A stretch of 64,000 bases of DNA from Citrobacter sp. On2M (lineage in GTDB: Bacteria; Pseudomonadota; Gammaproteobacteria; Enterobacterales; Enterobacteriaceae). Of the stretch, positions 29,792 to 38,906 are shown in pieces. The first letter of the stretch is position 1. The number at the start of each line of letters is the position of its first letter. The position numbers were made by a program, and so were the translations under genes. The stretch covers positions 248,001-312,000 of the forward strand of contig NZ_WPCV01000005.1 in NCBI RefSeq assembly GCF_018035235.1, in the 5' to 3' direction. The notes under the pieces are model-generated. The model worked only from the letters and a program-made list of their open reading frames with translations, did no database searches and was not told the origin of the DNA.

Positions 29792-30892
29792 CTATCGTTC
29801 GTCGCGACGACCGCCAACGGCAGCCCACAGGCGACGCACGTGTACGGTTACTTCTTCACGATCATGATACAGCTGACGCGCCTGAATCTGGGCATTTACG
29901 CCATGCTCGTCAAGCTGAGCCTGAATGTAAGCCAGGTTTTGCGACACCTCTTCGTAGCGTTTTTTCATCGGCAGTTTGAGGTTGAAGATCGTCTCACGAC
30001 ACCAGCCGTTGACCAGCCACTGCGCCATCAGGGCGGCAACCTTTGCGGGTTTCTCCACCATGTCGCACACCATCCACGAAATGTTGTTGCGGTTTGGGCG
30101 ATACTTAAATCCGTCTTCACGCAGCCAGGTAACTTGTCCGGTATCCATCAGGCTTTGCGCCATCGGGCCATTATCCACGGAATAAACCCACATGTTGCGT
30201 TTAACCAACTGATAAGTCCAACCGCCAGGACACGCTCCTAAATCCACCGCATACATTCCGTTAGCCAGACGCTCATCCCACTCATCGGCAGGGATAAACA
30301 CGTGCAGCGCTTCTTCCAGCTTCAGCGTTGATCGGCTCGGCGCATCCGCCGGGAACTTCAGACGCGGAATCCCCATGTAGAACGGAGAGTTATTGTCAGG
30401 CCAGGAATAGCCGGTATAGCAACAGCCAGGCGCGATAAAGAAGACGTGAACCACCGGACGTTTTGGCGTTTCATACTTTGCCAGCACGCCCGCTTCGCGC
30501 AGTGCCGCACGTAGCGGTACGGTAAATTTACGGCAAAATTTCACCAGCTCTTTGCTTTCATTGGTGTCAGCAACTTCGACACGCAGATCACCACCTTTCT
30601 CCACCACGCCCTGCAACATGCCGACAATCGGCGTAATGCGGTCTTCCGGCGGTAAATATTGCAGCAACTCTCCCACCACAAACATTTGACGGGCAAAAAT
30701 CAGCGAGCTAAACGGCAACTCTTTCACGAGCTTTTCGGCATCGTCCTGCTGATAGCATTCGAAGATGACGTAACCCGCATTATCTTTCACCCGGGCAAAC
30801 CCGAAGATTTCCCGACGTCCTGCTTTATCCGTAATTTCTGCGGCGCACTCTTTTTCAAAACCCGGGCGACACAACAGTACTACCTTATTCAT
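29792..30892 (-). CDS. rlmM: 23S rRNA 2'-O-ribose C2498 methyltransferase RlmM
   Basis: SAM-dependent methyltransferase acting on C2498 of 23S rRNA; 366 residues, as in E. coli RlmM (YgdE). THUMP-like N-terminal half and Rossmann C-terminal half with the SAM motif [17 protein letters not shown] and [10 protein letters not shown]. Its start overlaps the end of ygdD by eight bases. Confidence 0.97.
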   Translation of the reverse strand: MNKVVLLCRPGFEKECAAEITDKAGRREIFGFARVKDNAGYVIFECYQQDDAEKLVKELPFSSLIFARQMFVVGELLQYLPPEDRITPIVGMLQGVVEKGGDLRVEVADTNESKELVKFCRKFTVPLRAALREAGVLAKYETPKRPVVHVFFIAPGCCYTGYSWPDNNSPFYMGIPRLKFPADAPSRSTLKLEEALHVFIPADEWDERLANGMYAVDLGACPGGWTYQLVKRNMWVYSVDNGPMAQSLMDTGQVTWLREDGFKYRPNRNNISWMVCDMVEKPAKVAALMAQWLVNGWCRETIFNLKLPMKKRYEEVSQNLAYIQAQLDEHGVNAQIQARQLYHDREEVTVHVRRLWAAVGGRRDER

Positions 30893-31280
30893 GGCTAACG
30901 CCCTTACGTTTCAATCGAATAGCACCCACTAGCATCAGCGCCCAACCCACAAGGAAACTGAAGCCGCCAACGGGGGTAACAAACGCCCACAGGCGTAAAT
31001 GAGAGAGCGCGAGGCAATAAAGGCTGCCGCTAAACAGCACCGTCCCTAATGCCAGAAACACGCTACTCCAGTAAAACCAAATGCTAATGCGTCGCTGCAT
31101 GGCGACGGCCAGGCCAAAGATGGCCAGCGTGTGAAAAGCCTGATATTCGAGGCCTGTCTGGATCCACCCCATTTCAACGACCCCGAGGGTTTTACTCAGA
31201 ACATGTGCCCCAAAGGCGCCCAGCGCCACAAAGATAAAGCCACTGATGGCGGCAAAAATCAGCATAAAACGGCTGGTCAT
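30885..31280 (-). CDS. ygdD: DUF423 inner-membrane protein YgdD
   Basis: 131 residues, four hydrophobic segments, DUF423 family; nearly identical to E. coli YgdD ([44 protein letters not shown]). Function unknown. It lies 19 bp after gcvA and overlaps rlmM, so all three may be on one transcript. Confidence 0.95.
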   Translation of the reverse strand: MTSRFMLIFAAISGFIFVALGAFGAHVLSKTLGVVEMGWIQTGLEYQAFHTLAIFGLAVAMQRRISIWFYWSSVFLALGTVLFSGSLYCLALSHLRLWAFVTPVGGFSFLVGWALMLVGAIRLKRKGVSHE

Positions 31281-31299
31281 GTGAATACCCTACGTAAAA

Positions 31300-32217
31300 T
31301 TATTGTTCATAACGAAAGCGGAATTTTTCTTGTTCCGTGGCCGCTTTCGCCAGAATCCACTGACGAAAGGCGGCTATTTTACCCAGTTCTGCCTGACTGT
31401 CATGACAAACCAGATAAAATGCGTTTTTGCTGACCAGAACATCATTAAACGGACAGACCAGACGTCCGGCTTCAATCTCGGACTGCGCCATGACGTTATT
31501 AGCCAACGCAATTCCCTGTCCATGGATAGCAGCCTGGAGCACCATGGCGCTATGGCTGAAGATGGGTCCCTGCTGTACGTTAATGTGGTTCAGGCCAAGC
31601 TGGCGCGTATAAGCCTGCCAGTCGCGGCGCGAGGCATCGTGCAACAGTGTGTGTTTTGCCAAATCTTCGGGTGTCTTTAGCGGTTTATCACCGGTAAGTA
31701 ATAGCGGCGAGCAGACCGGCAATAAATATTCTGCGTACAATTTTTCAACGCGCAGACCCGGCCAGTTGCCTCGTCCGTAGAAAATCGCCACATCAACATC
31801 ATCGGCCAGTTTGTCTTCCTGACGGTCCACCGCCTGGATCCTGACATCGATTCCCGGATAAGCTGAATTAAAGCTAGAGAGTCTGGGCACCAGCCATTGG
31901 ATCGCAAAACTGGGCAATAAACTAACCGTAAGCGCGCCTTTTGCACTGCGTGCCTGAAGTTTACGCGTCGCGTCGGTTAATTGCGAAAAAATCTCTTTGA
32001 TGTCGAGAAAGTAGCTTTGGCCTTCTTCCGTTAACAGTAAAGATCGATTGCGTCGACGAAACAGCTTCAGCCCCAGGAAATCCTCGAGTGACTTGATTTG
32101 ATGACTTACTGCGGCCTGCGTCACAAAAAGCTCTTCTGCTGCGCGCGTAAAGCTCAAATGACGCGCTGCAGCATCAAAAACACGCAACGCATTTAAGGGT
32201 GGTAATCGTTTTGACAT
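31300..32217 (-). CDS. gcvA: Glycine cleavage system transcriptional regulator GcvA
   Basis: LysR-type regulator of 305 residues that activates gcvTHP with glycine, represses it with purines (via GcvR) and activates the divergent small RNA gene gcvB. N-terminal helix-turn-helix at about 20-45 (RAAEELFVTQAAVSHQIKSLE), then the LysR substrate domain. Divergent from gcvB, with 128 bp between, as in E. coli. Confidence 0.97.
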   Translation of the reverse strand: MSKRLPPLNALRVFDAAARHLSFTRAAEELFVTQAAVSHQIKSLEDFLGLKLFRRRNRSLLLTEEGQSYFLDIKEIFSQLTDATRKLQARSAKGALTVSLLPSFAIQWLVPRLSSFNSAYPGIDVRIQAVDRQEDKLADDVDVAIFYGRGNWPGLRVEKLYAEYLLPVCSPLLLTGDKPLKTPEDLAKHTLLHDASRRDWQAYTRQLGLNHINVQQGPIFSHSAMVLQAAIHGQGIALANNVMAQSEIEAGRLVCPFNDVLVSKNAFYLVCHDSQAELGKIAAFRQWILAKAATEQEKFRFRYEQ

Positions 32218-32310
32218 GACTTTTAGGCTTTGATGTTAAATCAATTTAACAATTAGCTAACAGGGTGTAACCTATTAGTTTTTTTTATCTGAGCCATTAT
32301 AAATTGTCCG

Positions 32311-32339
32311 TTGAGGTTCTACCAGCAAATACCTATAGT
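32311..32339 (+). promoter_or_regulatory. gcvB promoter
   Basis: TTGAGG (-35, 32311-32316) and TATAGT (-10, 32334-32339) separated by 17 bp; the GcvB 5' end is seven bases further. The region up to the gcvA start should also hold GcvA operators. Confidence 0.8.
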
Positions 32340-32345
32340 GGCGGC

Positions 32346-32552
32346 ACTTCCTGAAGCCGGAACGAAAAGTTTTATCGGAATGCGTGTTCTGGTGGGCTTT
32401 TGGCTTACGGTTGTGATGTTGTGTTGTTGTGTTTGCAATTGGTCTGCGATTCAGACCATGGTAGCAAAGCTACCCTTTTTCACTTCCTGTACATTTACCC
32501 TGTCTGTCCATAGTGATTAATGTAGCACCGCCAAATTGCGGTGCTTTTTTTT
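32346..32552 (+). ncRNA. gcvB: GcvB small RNA
   Basis: Hfq-dependent RNA of about 207 nt that represses many amino acid and peptide transporter mRNAs. It starts ACTTCCTG, carries the G/U-rich R1 seed region (GGTTGTGATGTTGTGTTGTT, 32408-32427), and ends with a terminator (AGCACCGC / GCGGTGCT, then T8). Sequence is nearly that of E. coli GcvB, with small differences near positions 9 and 50. Position between gcvA and ygdI is conserved. Confidence 0.97.
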
Positions 32553-32583
32553 GTCAGACGCTTTGTCGATGGACGACGACCGG

Positions 32584-32811
32584 TTAGTTATCCAGCTCAA
32601 CCATCTCTTTCACATCGGTACGGTTAATCTGCTGTTTGTTGCCATTAGCGTCTTTATACGAAATCATCCCCGTATCATTATCGGTCTGTGGCTTACCATC
32701 AGATACAATCGTTCGACCATCGTTGGTGTGCATCACGTAATTCGAACCGGAACAGGCGCTCAGGGCAAAAGTCAGCATACAAGCAGAGATAATTGCGGCA
32801 GTCTTTTTCAT
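32584..32811 (-). CDS. ygdI: YgdI family small lipoprotein
   Basis: 75 residues with a lipoprotein signal: [15 protein letters not shown] then the lipobox LSAC with Cys20. The mature part ([20 protein letters not shown]) is a YgdI/YgdR SH3-like domain; as I recall it, the protein is identical to E. coli YgdI. Paralogue of ygdR at 60981. Function unknown. Convergent with gcvB. Confidence 0.95.
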   Translation of the reverse strand: MKKTAAIISACMLTFALSACSGSNYVMHTNDGRTIVSDGKPQTDNDTGMISYKDANGNKQQINRTDVKEMVELDN

Positions 32812-33003
32812 CTTCTTCTCCTTAAAGCGATTTATGCTATTAAAAACACACTCCGTAACAGGCTAAATTGCTAGCCTAACGCTAATTAGCATAAGACACT
32901 ACGCAGACTTTGCCAGGATATCCAGAGTATTCCGATGGTTAGCACAACCCTTGTATCAGCGCCCTTTTTGCGCCACGATCGGGTTACTGAACTGAGGAAT
33001 ACC

Positions 33004-34209
33004 ATGAACGCTTTTAACCCCGCGCAGTTTCGCGCACAATTTCCCGCACTCAACGATGCAGGCGTTTATCTCGACAGCGCTGCCACAGCGCTGAAGCCGC
33101 AGGCGGTAATTGAGGCTACCCATCAGTTTTATAGCCTCAGCGCCGGGAACGTCCATCGCAGCCAGTTTACCGAAGCACAGCGCCTGACCGCTCGCTATGA
33201 AGCCGCGCGGGAAAAAGTCGCAAGGCTGATTAACGCGCCGGATGACAAAACAATCGTCTGGACCCGTGGCACGACGGAAGCTATCAATATGGTTGCCCAA
33301 AGCTATGCGCGGCCGCATTTACAACCGGGCGATGAAATTATCGTTAGCGTGGCGGAACATCATGCCAACCTTGTTCCCTGGCTAATGGTTGCGCAACAAA
33401 CGGGGGCTAAGGTCGTCAGACTGCCGCTCAACGCCCAGTTCTTGCCAGACGTTGAGCGCCTCGCGCAACTCATCACCCCACGCAGCCGCATTCTGGCGCT
33501 CGGACAGATGTCGAACGTCACCGGGGGGTGTCCGGACCTGGTCCGCGCCATTACGCTCGCCCATGCTGCTGGGATGGTGGTGATGGTCGATGGCGCCCAG
33601 GGGATTGTCCATTTCCCTGCCGACGTTCAGCAGTTAGATATTGATTTCTATGCGTTCTCGGGCCACAAGCTGTACGGCCCCACTGGCATTGGCGTGCTGT
33701 ACGGAAAACCGGAACTGCTGAAAGCCATGTCCCCCTGGCTCGGCGGCGGTAAGATGATTAGTGAAGTCAGTTTTGACGGTTTCACCACTCAGGCTGCGCC
33801 ATGGAAGCTTGAGGCCGGGACGCCTAACGTTGCTGGCGTTATCGGGCTAAGCGCAGCGCTCGAATGGCTGGATGACATTGATGCTGCACAGGCTGAAAAC
33901 TGGAGCCGTGGTCTGGCGACGCTGGCAGAAGATGCGCTGGCGAAACGCCCCGGTTTTCGGTCCTTCCGCTGCCAGGACTCCAGTCTGTTAGCCTTTGATT
34001 TCGCAGGTGTTCATCACAGCGACATGGTGACGCTGCTGGCCGAATATGGTATTGCGCTGCGTGCAGGACAACACTGCGCTCAGCCTCTGCTGTCAGAACT
34101 GGGCGTATCCGGGACGCTACGCGCCTCATTTGCACCTTATAATACGCAAAATGATGTGGAAGCGTTGGTCGCAGCCGTTGACCGCGCCCTGGAAATATTG
34201 GTGGATTAA
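33004..34209 (+). CDS. csdA: Cysteine desulfurase CsdA
   Basis: PLP-dependent class V aminotransferase-fold cysteine desulfurase, 401 residues from [13 protein letters not shown] lysine Lys222 ([11 protein letters not shown]) and the persulfide cysteine Cys358 ([11 protein letters not shown]) are present. The start at 33004 is chosen over an ATG 69 bases upstream because TGAGGA precedes it and E. coli CsdA starts there. Its stop and the csdE start share a base (TAATG). It donates sulfane sulfur to CsdE and works with TcdA in ct6A formation. Confidence 0.97.
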   Translation: MNAFNPAQFRAQFPALNDAGVYLDSAATALKPQAVIEATHQFYSLSAGNVHRSQFTEAQRLTARYEAAREKVARLINAPDDKTIVWTRGTTEAINMVAQSYARPHLQPGDEIIVSVAEHHANLVPWLMVAQQTGAKVVRLPLNAQFLPDVERLAQLITPRSRILALGQMSNVTGGCPDLVRAITLAHAAGMVVMVDGAQGIVHFPADVQQLDIDFYAFSGHKLYGPTGIGVLYGKPELLKAMSPWLGGGKMISEVSFDGFTTQAAPWKLEAGTPNVAGVIGLSAALEWLDDIDAAQAENWSRGLATLAEDALAKRPGFRSFRCQDSSLLAFDFAGVHHSDMVTLLAEYGIALRAGQHCAQPLLSELGVSGTLRASFAPYNTQNDVEALVAAVDRALEILVD

Positions 34210-34652
34210 TGACAAGCCCTCTGTTCGCCGGACACCCGTTTGGCACAACCGTAACTGAAGATACATTGCGCAATATCTTTATCCCGCTCACCCAATGGGA
34301 AGATAAATATCGCCAGTTGATTCTGCTGGGGAAGCAGCTTCCTGCGCTTCCGGATGCGCTAAAGGCTCAGGCCAAAGAGATTGCGGGCTGCGAAAACCGC
34401 GTCTGGCTGGGGCATAGCCTTCATGAGAATGGCACTCTGCATTTCTTCGGCGATAGCGAAGGTCGCATTGTGCGCGGGCTGTTGGCCGTCTTACTCACGG
34501 CCGTCGAAGGTAAAACGGCCACCGAGTTACTGGCGCATTCGCCAATGGCATTATTTGACGAGCTGGGTTTACGCACGCAGCTCAGCGCCTCGCGTAGCCA
34601 GGGGCTGCATGCCCTGAACGAGGCGATTTTTGAGGTTGCCCGACAAATTTGA
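34209..34652 (+). CDS. csdE: Sulfur acceptor CsdE
   Basis: SufE-family protein of 147 residues that takes sulfur from CsdA on Cys61 ([12 protein letters not shown]). Full-length match to E. coli CsdE. Coupled to csdA by a one-base overlap. Confidence 0.97.
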   Translation: MTSPLFAGHPFGTTVTEDTLRNIFIPLTQWEDKYRQLILLGKQLPALPDALKAQAKEIAGCENRVWLGHSLHENGTLHFFGDSEGRIVRGLLAVLLTAVEGKTATELLAHSPMALFDELGLRTQLSASRSQGLHALNEAIFEVARQI

Positions 34653-34659
34653 GGGTTGT

Positions 34660-34690
34660 TTGCCGGAGAGCGAAGTCACCATCCGGCATA
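34660..34690. repeat. REP element between csdE and tcdA
   Basis: TTGCCGGAGAGCG / CACCATCCGGCA hairpin between convergent genes. Confidence 0.7.
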
Positions 34691-34696
34691 TCAAAC

Positions 34697-35503
34697 TCAA
34701 TGCTGACGCGCCGCTTTCGCCATCATCTTCTTCAGTGCGTGTGAAACGGCAACAAAACCAAAGGTAGCGGTCACCATCGTGGCCGCGCCAAATCCGGATG
34801 CACAATCCATACGTTTCGGCCCTTCAGCCGTCGCTTTCATCGCACATACAGAGCCATCTGCTTGCGGGTAAACCAGCGCTTCGGTCGAGAACACACAATC
34901 CACGCCCAGTTTGCCTTTGCTGTTTTTCACCACGCCAAAATCGCTTTTCAGCCGCTCACGTAGTTTGGCCGCCAGCGGATCCTGGATGGTTTTTGCCAAA
35001 TCAACGACCTGTATTTGTGTCGGGTCGATCTGCCCGCCCGCACCACCGGTCGTCACCAGCGGGATTTTGTTACGCCGGCAGTAAGCGATCAGCGCCGCTT
35101 TTGGACGCACGCTATCAATCGCATCAATGACATACGAAAATCCCGCGTTCATATATTCTGCAACGTTGTCCGGCGTAACAAAATCATCGACCACGTTAAC
35201 CCGGCACTCTGGGTTAATCTGGCGGATACGTTCCGCCATCACCTCAGCTTTTGCTAAACCAACGTTATCGCGTAGAGCATGGATCTGGCGGTTAGTATTG
35301 GTGACGCACACATCATCCATATCAATGAGCGTAATGGCGCCAATGCCGGTGCGCGCCAGTGCTTCCGCCGCCCAGGATCCCACGCCGCCAATCCCGACCA
35401 CACAAACGTGCGATTGGGCAAACAGTTGCAGCGCATTTTCGCCATACAGACGCGCCGTACCGCCAAAACGCTGACGCCAGGCATCACTTATAACCACAGA
35501 CAT
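34697..35503 (-). CDS. tcdA: tRNA threonylcarbamoyladenosine dehydratase TcdA
   Basis: E1-like enzyme (formerly CsdL/YgdL) that dehydrates t6A37 to cyclic t6A in ANN-decoding tRNAs, using ATP. 268 residues: nucleotide loop VGIGGVGSWAAEALARTGIG, DMDDVCVTNTNRQ, SVRPKAALIAYCRR, and a C-terminal hydrophobic segment (ATMVTATFGFVAVSHALKK). Convergent with csdA-csdE, its functional partners. Confidence 0.97.
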   Translation of the reverse strand: MSVVISDAWRQRFGGTARLYGENALQLFAQSHVCVVGIGGVGSWAAEALARTGIGAITLIDMDDVCVTNTNRQIHALRDNVGLAKAEVMAERIRQINPECRVNVVDDFVTPDNVAEYMNAGFSYVIDAIDSVRPKAALIAYCRRNKIPLVTTGGAGGQIDPTQIQVVDLAKTIQDPLAAKLRERLKSDFGVVKNSKGKLGVDCVFSTEALVYPQADGSVCAMKATAEGPKRMDCASGFGAATMVTATFGFVAVSHALKKMMAKAARQH

Positions 35504-35532
35504 AACACCTCAAATTCATTAATACCGAGCAA

Positions 35533-35610
35533 TATGACTGCCTGATGGCGGCTGCGCCTTATCAGGCCTACTTAATAATCCAGGCCGGATAAGCACAGCA
35601 CTATCCGGCA
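35533..35610. repeat. BIME between mltA and tcdA
   Basis: Two facing REP units: TGCCTGATGGCGGCTGCGCC...TATCAGGCCTAC and AGGCCGGATAAGC...CTATCCGGCA, between the tcdA start and the mltA stop. Confidence 0.85.
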
Positions 35611-35611
35611 A

Positions 35612-36709
35612 TTAACCGCTGAACACGTTACCCGCACCCGGCGCGGTTTTCAGTACCCACACACGACCGTAGTGATTATACCACCCCGCACGATGTCCAG
35701 CGTCGGCTCCAATGCCCTGGTAAATATCGAAGTGTTGCCCTTTAATCGCCCCGCCCACATCCAACGCCACCATCAGGCGCAGTTCGTACTGGCCGGTAAA
35801 CTTGCCGTTATTGTCCAGTAAGGGGACTTCCGCGAGTAACGTTGTGCCCGCAGGAATGATGCTGCGGTCAGAAGCCACGGATGCGCGACCAATCAGCGGT
35901 ACCGCGCTGGCCCCTTTGACCGGCGCAAAAGATTGCGGTTTAAAGAAGACAAACGATGGGTTCTGCTCCAGCAGCTCACGCACTTCGGCTTCGCTGTGGG
36001 TTTCACCCCAATGACGAATGGCCTGCATCGACATATCTTCTTTTTTCACTTCACCACGGTCGATAAGTACCTTCCCGATACTGCGATAGGCGTGACCGTT
36101 TTTCCCGGAATAGCTAAAGAAGTTCAGCGGGCTGCCATCGCCAAAATCGATGTAACCACTGCCCTGAACATCCATAATGAAGTTATCCATCAGGGAGTTG
36201 CTGTACGCCAGAATATAATTGTCGCTCAGGGCACCCGCATAAATCTCGGCACGGCTGGGTAAGCGCCCACGTTTTGGCGGCATGCGATAGATAGGGTACT
36301 GAAATTCGCCCTGACGCGTATGGCGCGCCTGGATTACCGGCGTGTAGTAGCCCGTAAACTGGACGTTACCGTAGTTGTCCGCCCCTTCCATTTGCCAGGC
36401 ATCGATACCAAACTGGCGCATACTGCGCGTATCGCCGCCCGCACGTAGCCATTGCTGGATAGCGTTGTAAACGTTGCTCTGGTTACCGTACAAACGTGGC
36501 GATGCGCTGCGAATTTGATTAACCTGCTCGGCGAAATCACCGGCATTAATTGGCGCACCAACCGCATCAGGCTGATTCACCAGTGAGAAAGGCTGGGTAA
36601 ATTTCCCGTCTTTATACTGCTGCCCACGATCGGTGGGTTTTGAGGAACACGCGGCGAGCATCGCGACTACTACTCCCGCCAGAAGATATTTTGCCCAACG
36701 TCCTTTCAT
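35612..36709 (-). CDS. mltA: Membrane-bound lytic murein transglycosylase A
   Basis: Outer-membrane lipoprotein that cleaves peptidoglycan glycan strands to 1,6-anhydro ends. 365 residues from MKGRWAKYLL; lipobox LAAC (Cys20 in AMLAACSS), 3D domain with the catalytic Asp in VALDVGGAIKGQHFDIY. The start at 36709 is the E. coli start and gives a proper lipoprotein signal; the longer ORF start 96 bases upstream does not. Divergent from the initiator tRNA genes. Confidence 0.97.
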   Translation of the reverse strand: MKGRWAKYLLAGVVVAMLAACSSKPTDRGQQYKDGKFTQPFSLVNQPDAVGAPINAGDFAEQVNQIRSASPRLYGNQSNVYNAIQQWLRAGGDTRSMRQFGIDAWQMEGADNYGNVQFTGYYTPVIQARHTRQGEFQYPIYRMPPKRGRLPSRAEIYAGALSDNYILAYSNSLMDNFIMDVQGSGYIDFGDGSPLNFFSYSGKNGHAYRSIGKVLIDRGEVKKEDMSMQAIRHWGETHSEAEVRELLEQNPSFVFFKPQSFAPVKGASAVPLIGRASVASDRSIIPAGTTLLAEVPLLDNNGKFTGQYELRLMVALDVGGAIKGQHFDIYQGIGADAGHRAGWYNHYGRVWVLKTAPGAGNVFSG

Positions 36710-36836
36710 TGTTCTCGTCTTATGTTGCCTGAATGCGAGACGAAGATAACAAACCCCCGAACCTAATGAAATGCGTATACCTATCCGAACGCAAATTTTG
36801 CGCAAAAAACAATCCAGAATGCGTTGTTTTTGTTCA

Positions 36837-36868
36837 TTTTCACCCTAAAAACGTGATCAGGGTGAAAA
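36837..36868. repeat. Perfect 10-bp inverted repeat upstream of the tRNA promoter
   Basis: TTTTCACCCT (36837-36846) and AGGGTGAAAA (36859-36868) with a 12-bp spacer, ending five bp before the -35 box of the tRNA promoter. It lies in the mltA-metZ divergent region, not after a gene, so it is more like an operator than a terminator. No known regulator assigned. Confidence 0.6.
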
Positions 36869-36873
36869 AAGGG

Positions 36874-36901
36874 TTGCATGAAATCATTAGCAGAGTATAG
36901 T
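36874..36901 (+). promoter_or_regulatory. Promoter of the initiator tRNA genes
   Basis: TTGCAT (-35, 36874-36879), 16-bp spacer, TATAGT (-10, 36896-36901), then the GC-rich discriminator GCGC typical of stringently controlled stable-RNA promoters. The first tRNA starts 13 bp after the -10 box. Confidence 0.75.
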
Positions 36902-36914
36902 GCGCATCCACGGA

Positions 36915-36991
<77 letters not shown>

Positions 36992-37039
36992 ATTAAAATC
37001 AGAAGCAGTAACGTTACTCGATGGAAGAGTAATGACGGA

Positions 37040-37116
<77 letters not shown>

Positions 37117-37137
37117 ATTAAAATCTGATGTAATATT

Positions 37138-37258
37138 TTTGCAAAGTAGTTCAAATCACAGCAAGGCGGCGACGCAGTGAATCCTTAGGAGCTTACTCCA
37201 GTAAGTGACTGAGGTGAACGAGGAAAGCCAACGCAGATGTGGTTTGAAATACGAAGCA
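37138..37258 (+). repeat. ERIC element between initiator tRNA copies 2 and 3
   Basis: About 120 bp. The centre (GTGAATCC-TTAGGAGCTTAC ... AGTAAGTGACTGAGGTGAACG, 37177-37220) is the ERIC core on which ERIC-PCR primers are based. The ends are inverted (TTCAAATCACA at 37150-37160 and TGTGGTTTGAA at 37238-37248), giving the long imperfect palindrome of ERIC. It makes this spacer 152 bp, against 48 bp between copies 1 and 2. Confidence 0.93.
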
Positions 37259-37268
37259 AAAAGACGGA

Positions 37269-37345
<77 letters not shown>

Positions 37346-37352
37346 ACACATT

Positions 37353-37376
37353 AAACACCTTAACGGGTGTTTTTTT
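37353..37376 (+). terminator. Terminator of the initiator tRNA operon
   Basis: AAACACC / GGTGTTT hairpin with a 6-nt loop running into a T-run of about ten bases. Confidence 0.88.
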
Positions 37377-37391
37377 GTATCTGCAATCCGT

Positions 37392-37418
37392 AAAAAAAGC
37401 GCTTTTCAGCGCTTTTTT
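37392..37418. terminator. Bidirectional terminator downstream of amiC
   Basis: A-run, AGCGCT, TTTC-type loop, AGCGCT, T-run: AAAAAAGCGC / GCGCTTTTTT. Directly after the amiC stop on the minus strand and a backup for the tRNA operon on the plus strand. Confidence 0.85.
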
Positions 37419-37419
37419 G

Positions 37420-38673
37420 TTATCCCCTTCTCGCCAGCGTCGCCCCATCGGCAAAGTAGGCTTTAATCCCCGCCAGAATCGACTCTGCAACTTCCTGCTG
37501 GAAGGTCGCCGTTTTGAGTTTGCGCTCTTCCTCAACGTTACTGATAAACGCTGTTTCTACCAGAATGGACGGAATATCCGGCGCTTTTAGCACCGCAAAC
37601 CCGGCTTGTTCAACCTGGTTCTTATGCAGATTGTTGATTTTACCAAGCTTATTTAATACCGCTTTACCAAACTTCAGGCTGTCGGCGATGGTCAGGGATT
37701 GCACCATGTCGAACATAGTATGGTCGACGTAGCGGTCGCCGCTCTTGCTAACGCCACCGATGAGATCCGAGGCGTTCTGGGTTTGCGCCAGATATTTCGC
37801 AGCGGTACTGGTTGCGCCTTTGGTCGAGAGCGCAAACACCGACGAACCGCTGGGCTGTCGACTGGTAAAGGCATCGGCGTGAATAGAGACAAACAGGTCT
37901 GCGCGCTGCTTCTGCGCTTTTGCCACACGGACTTTAAGCGGAATGAAGATATCTTCATTTCGCGTCATAAAGACCTTCATGTTGCCCTCTTTCTCTATGA
38001 GGGCTCGCAGGCGGCGGGCAATCTGCAGCACCACATCCTTTTCACGCGTCTTGTATTTCCCCACCGCACCGGAGTCTTCTCCGCCGTGGCCTGGATCCAA
38101 CATAATGACAATGGGACGATCGCGCCCCGCTTTACCCGGCTGCGGGCCACTTTGTGCAGGTGGCACCTGTTTATCCAGATCGCCCTTGTTGTAATCTTCC
38201 AGCAATGCCAGCAGCGGATCCTGGACATCCTGAGCATTTGCAGGATAGAGGTCCATCACCAGACGTTCTTTAAAGCCCGCCACCGGCGCAAGCGCAAAAA
38301 GTTGCGGCTTCACATTCTGTTTCAGCTCGAACACCATCCGCACGGTCTTTGGATCAAACTGGCCTACGCGCGCCGACTTAATATACGGATCGTCAGGACG
38401 AATCTGTGCTCCCATACCCTTGAGCACCGAGTTCAAATTAACGTCTTCAATATCCACAACCACACGCTCAGGATTACTCAGGGCAAACTGTTTGTATTTC
38501 AGCAGACGGTTAGATTCCACCGTGACGCGGGTATAGCTGGACGCAGGCCAGATACGTACGGCAACGACCTGACTCGCGGCAGCCAAACCAACCTGGCTGA
38601 CGCTTAAAAGCCACATAGCACCCGCACCTTTCAGTAAACGGCGGCGACTGATTGCTGAGTTGGATCCCGACAT
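37420..38673 (-). CDS. amiC: N-acetylmuramoyl-L-alanine amidase AmiC
   Basis: Periplasmic zinc amidase that splits septal peptidoglycan in cell separation, activated by NlpD. 417 residues from [16 protein letters not shown], a twin-arginine signal (Tat export). AMIN domain (about 45-150) for septal targeting, then the amidase_3 domain with zinc ligands in [12 protein letters not shown] and SIHADAF and the catalytic Glu in VETAFISN. The start at 38673 keeps the Tat motif near the N-terminus; an upstream ATG would put 27 extra residues before it. Divergent from argA. Confidence 0.97.
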   Translation of the reverse strand: MSGSNSAISRRRLLKGAGAMWLLSVSQVGLAAASQVVAVRIWPASSYTRVTVESNRLLKYKQFALSNPERVVVDIEDVNLNSVLKGMGAQIRPDDPYIKSARVGQFDPKTVRMVFELKQNVKPQLFALAPVAGFKERLVMDLYPANAQDVQDPLLALLEDYNKGDLDKQVPPAQSGPQPGKAGRDRPIVIMLDPGHGGEDSGAVGKYKTREKDVVLQIARRLRALIEKEGNMKVFMTRNEDIFIPLKVRVAKAQKQRADLFVSIHADAFTSRQPSGSSVFALSTKGATSTAAKYLAQTQNASDLIGGVSKSGDRYVDHTMFDMVQSLTIADSLKFGKAVLNKLGKINNLHKNQVEQAGFAVLKAPDIPSILVETAFISNVEEERKLKTATFQQEVAESILAGIKAYFADGATLARRG

Positions 38674-38856
38674 GCTTCTCCCGAGCAAAAGAAATCTGTA
38701 TTGAGTAATACGTAAAACGTCCGAATTGACCGGAAACTTTAGCGAATGACGCATAATCTGTCATCTATAAAAGGGTAAACATTCTTTTTATATTCACGGT
38801 ATTACTGATAAAAATCTTCAGCATGAGTAAAAATTACGCTTGCGCACAGGACTAAA

Positions 38857-38895
38857 ACAGAATAAAAATACACAAATTACGAATAATCATGCAAT
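38857..38895. promoter_or_regulatory. Tandem ARG boxes upstream of argA
   Basis: Two 18-bp ArgR operator-like sequences separated by 3 bp: 38857-38874 (ACAGAATAAAAATACACA) and 38878-38895 (TACGAATAATCATGCAAT). Against AATGAATAATTATTCATT I count 11 and 14 matches of 18. A pair of boxes with a 3-bp gap is the usual ArgR hexamer operator. The second box ends 11 bp before the argA start. Confidence 0.75.
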
Positions 38896-38906
38896 GAGGG
38901 TGTACC

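Noticed and set aside
32311-32520. 69-codon open frame in the gcvA-ygdI gap.
   Set aside because: It lies over the GcvB promoter and RNA; sequence conservation is that of the RNA, not of a protein.
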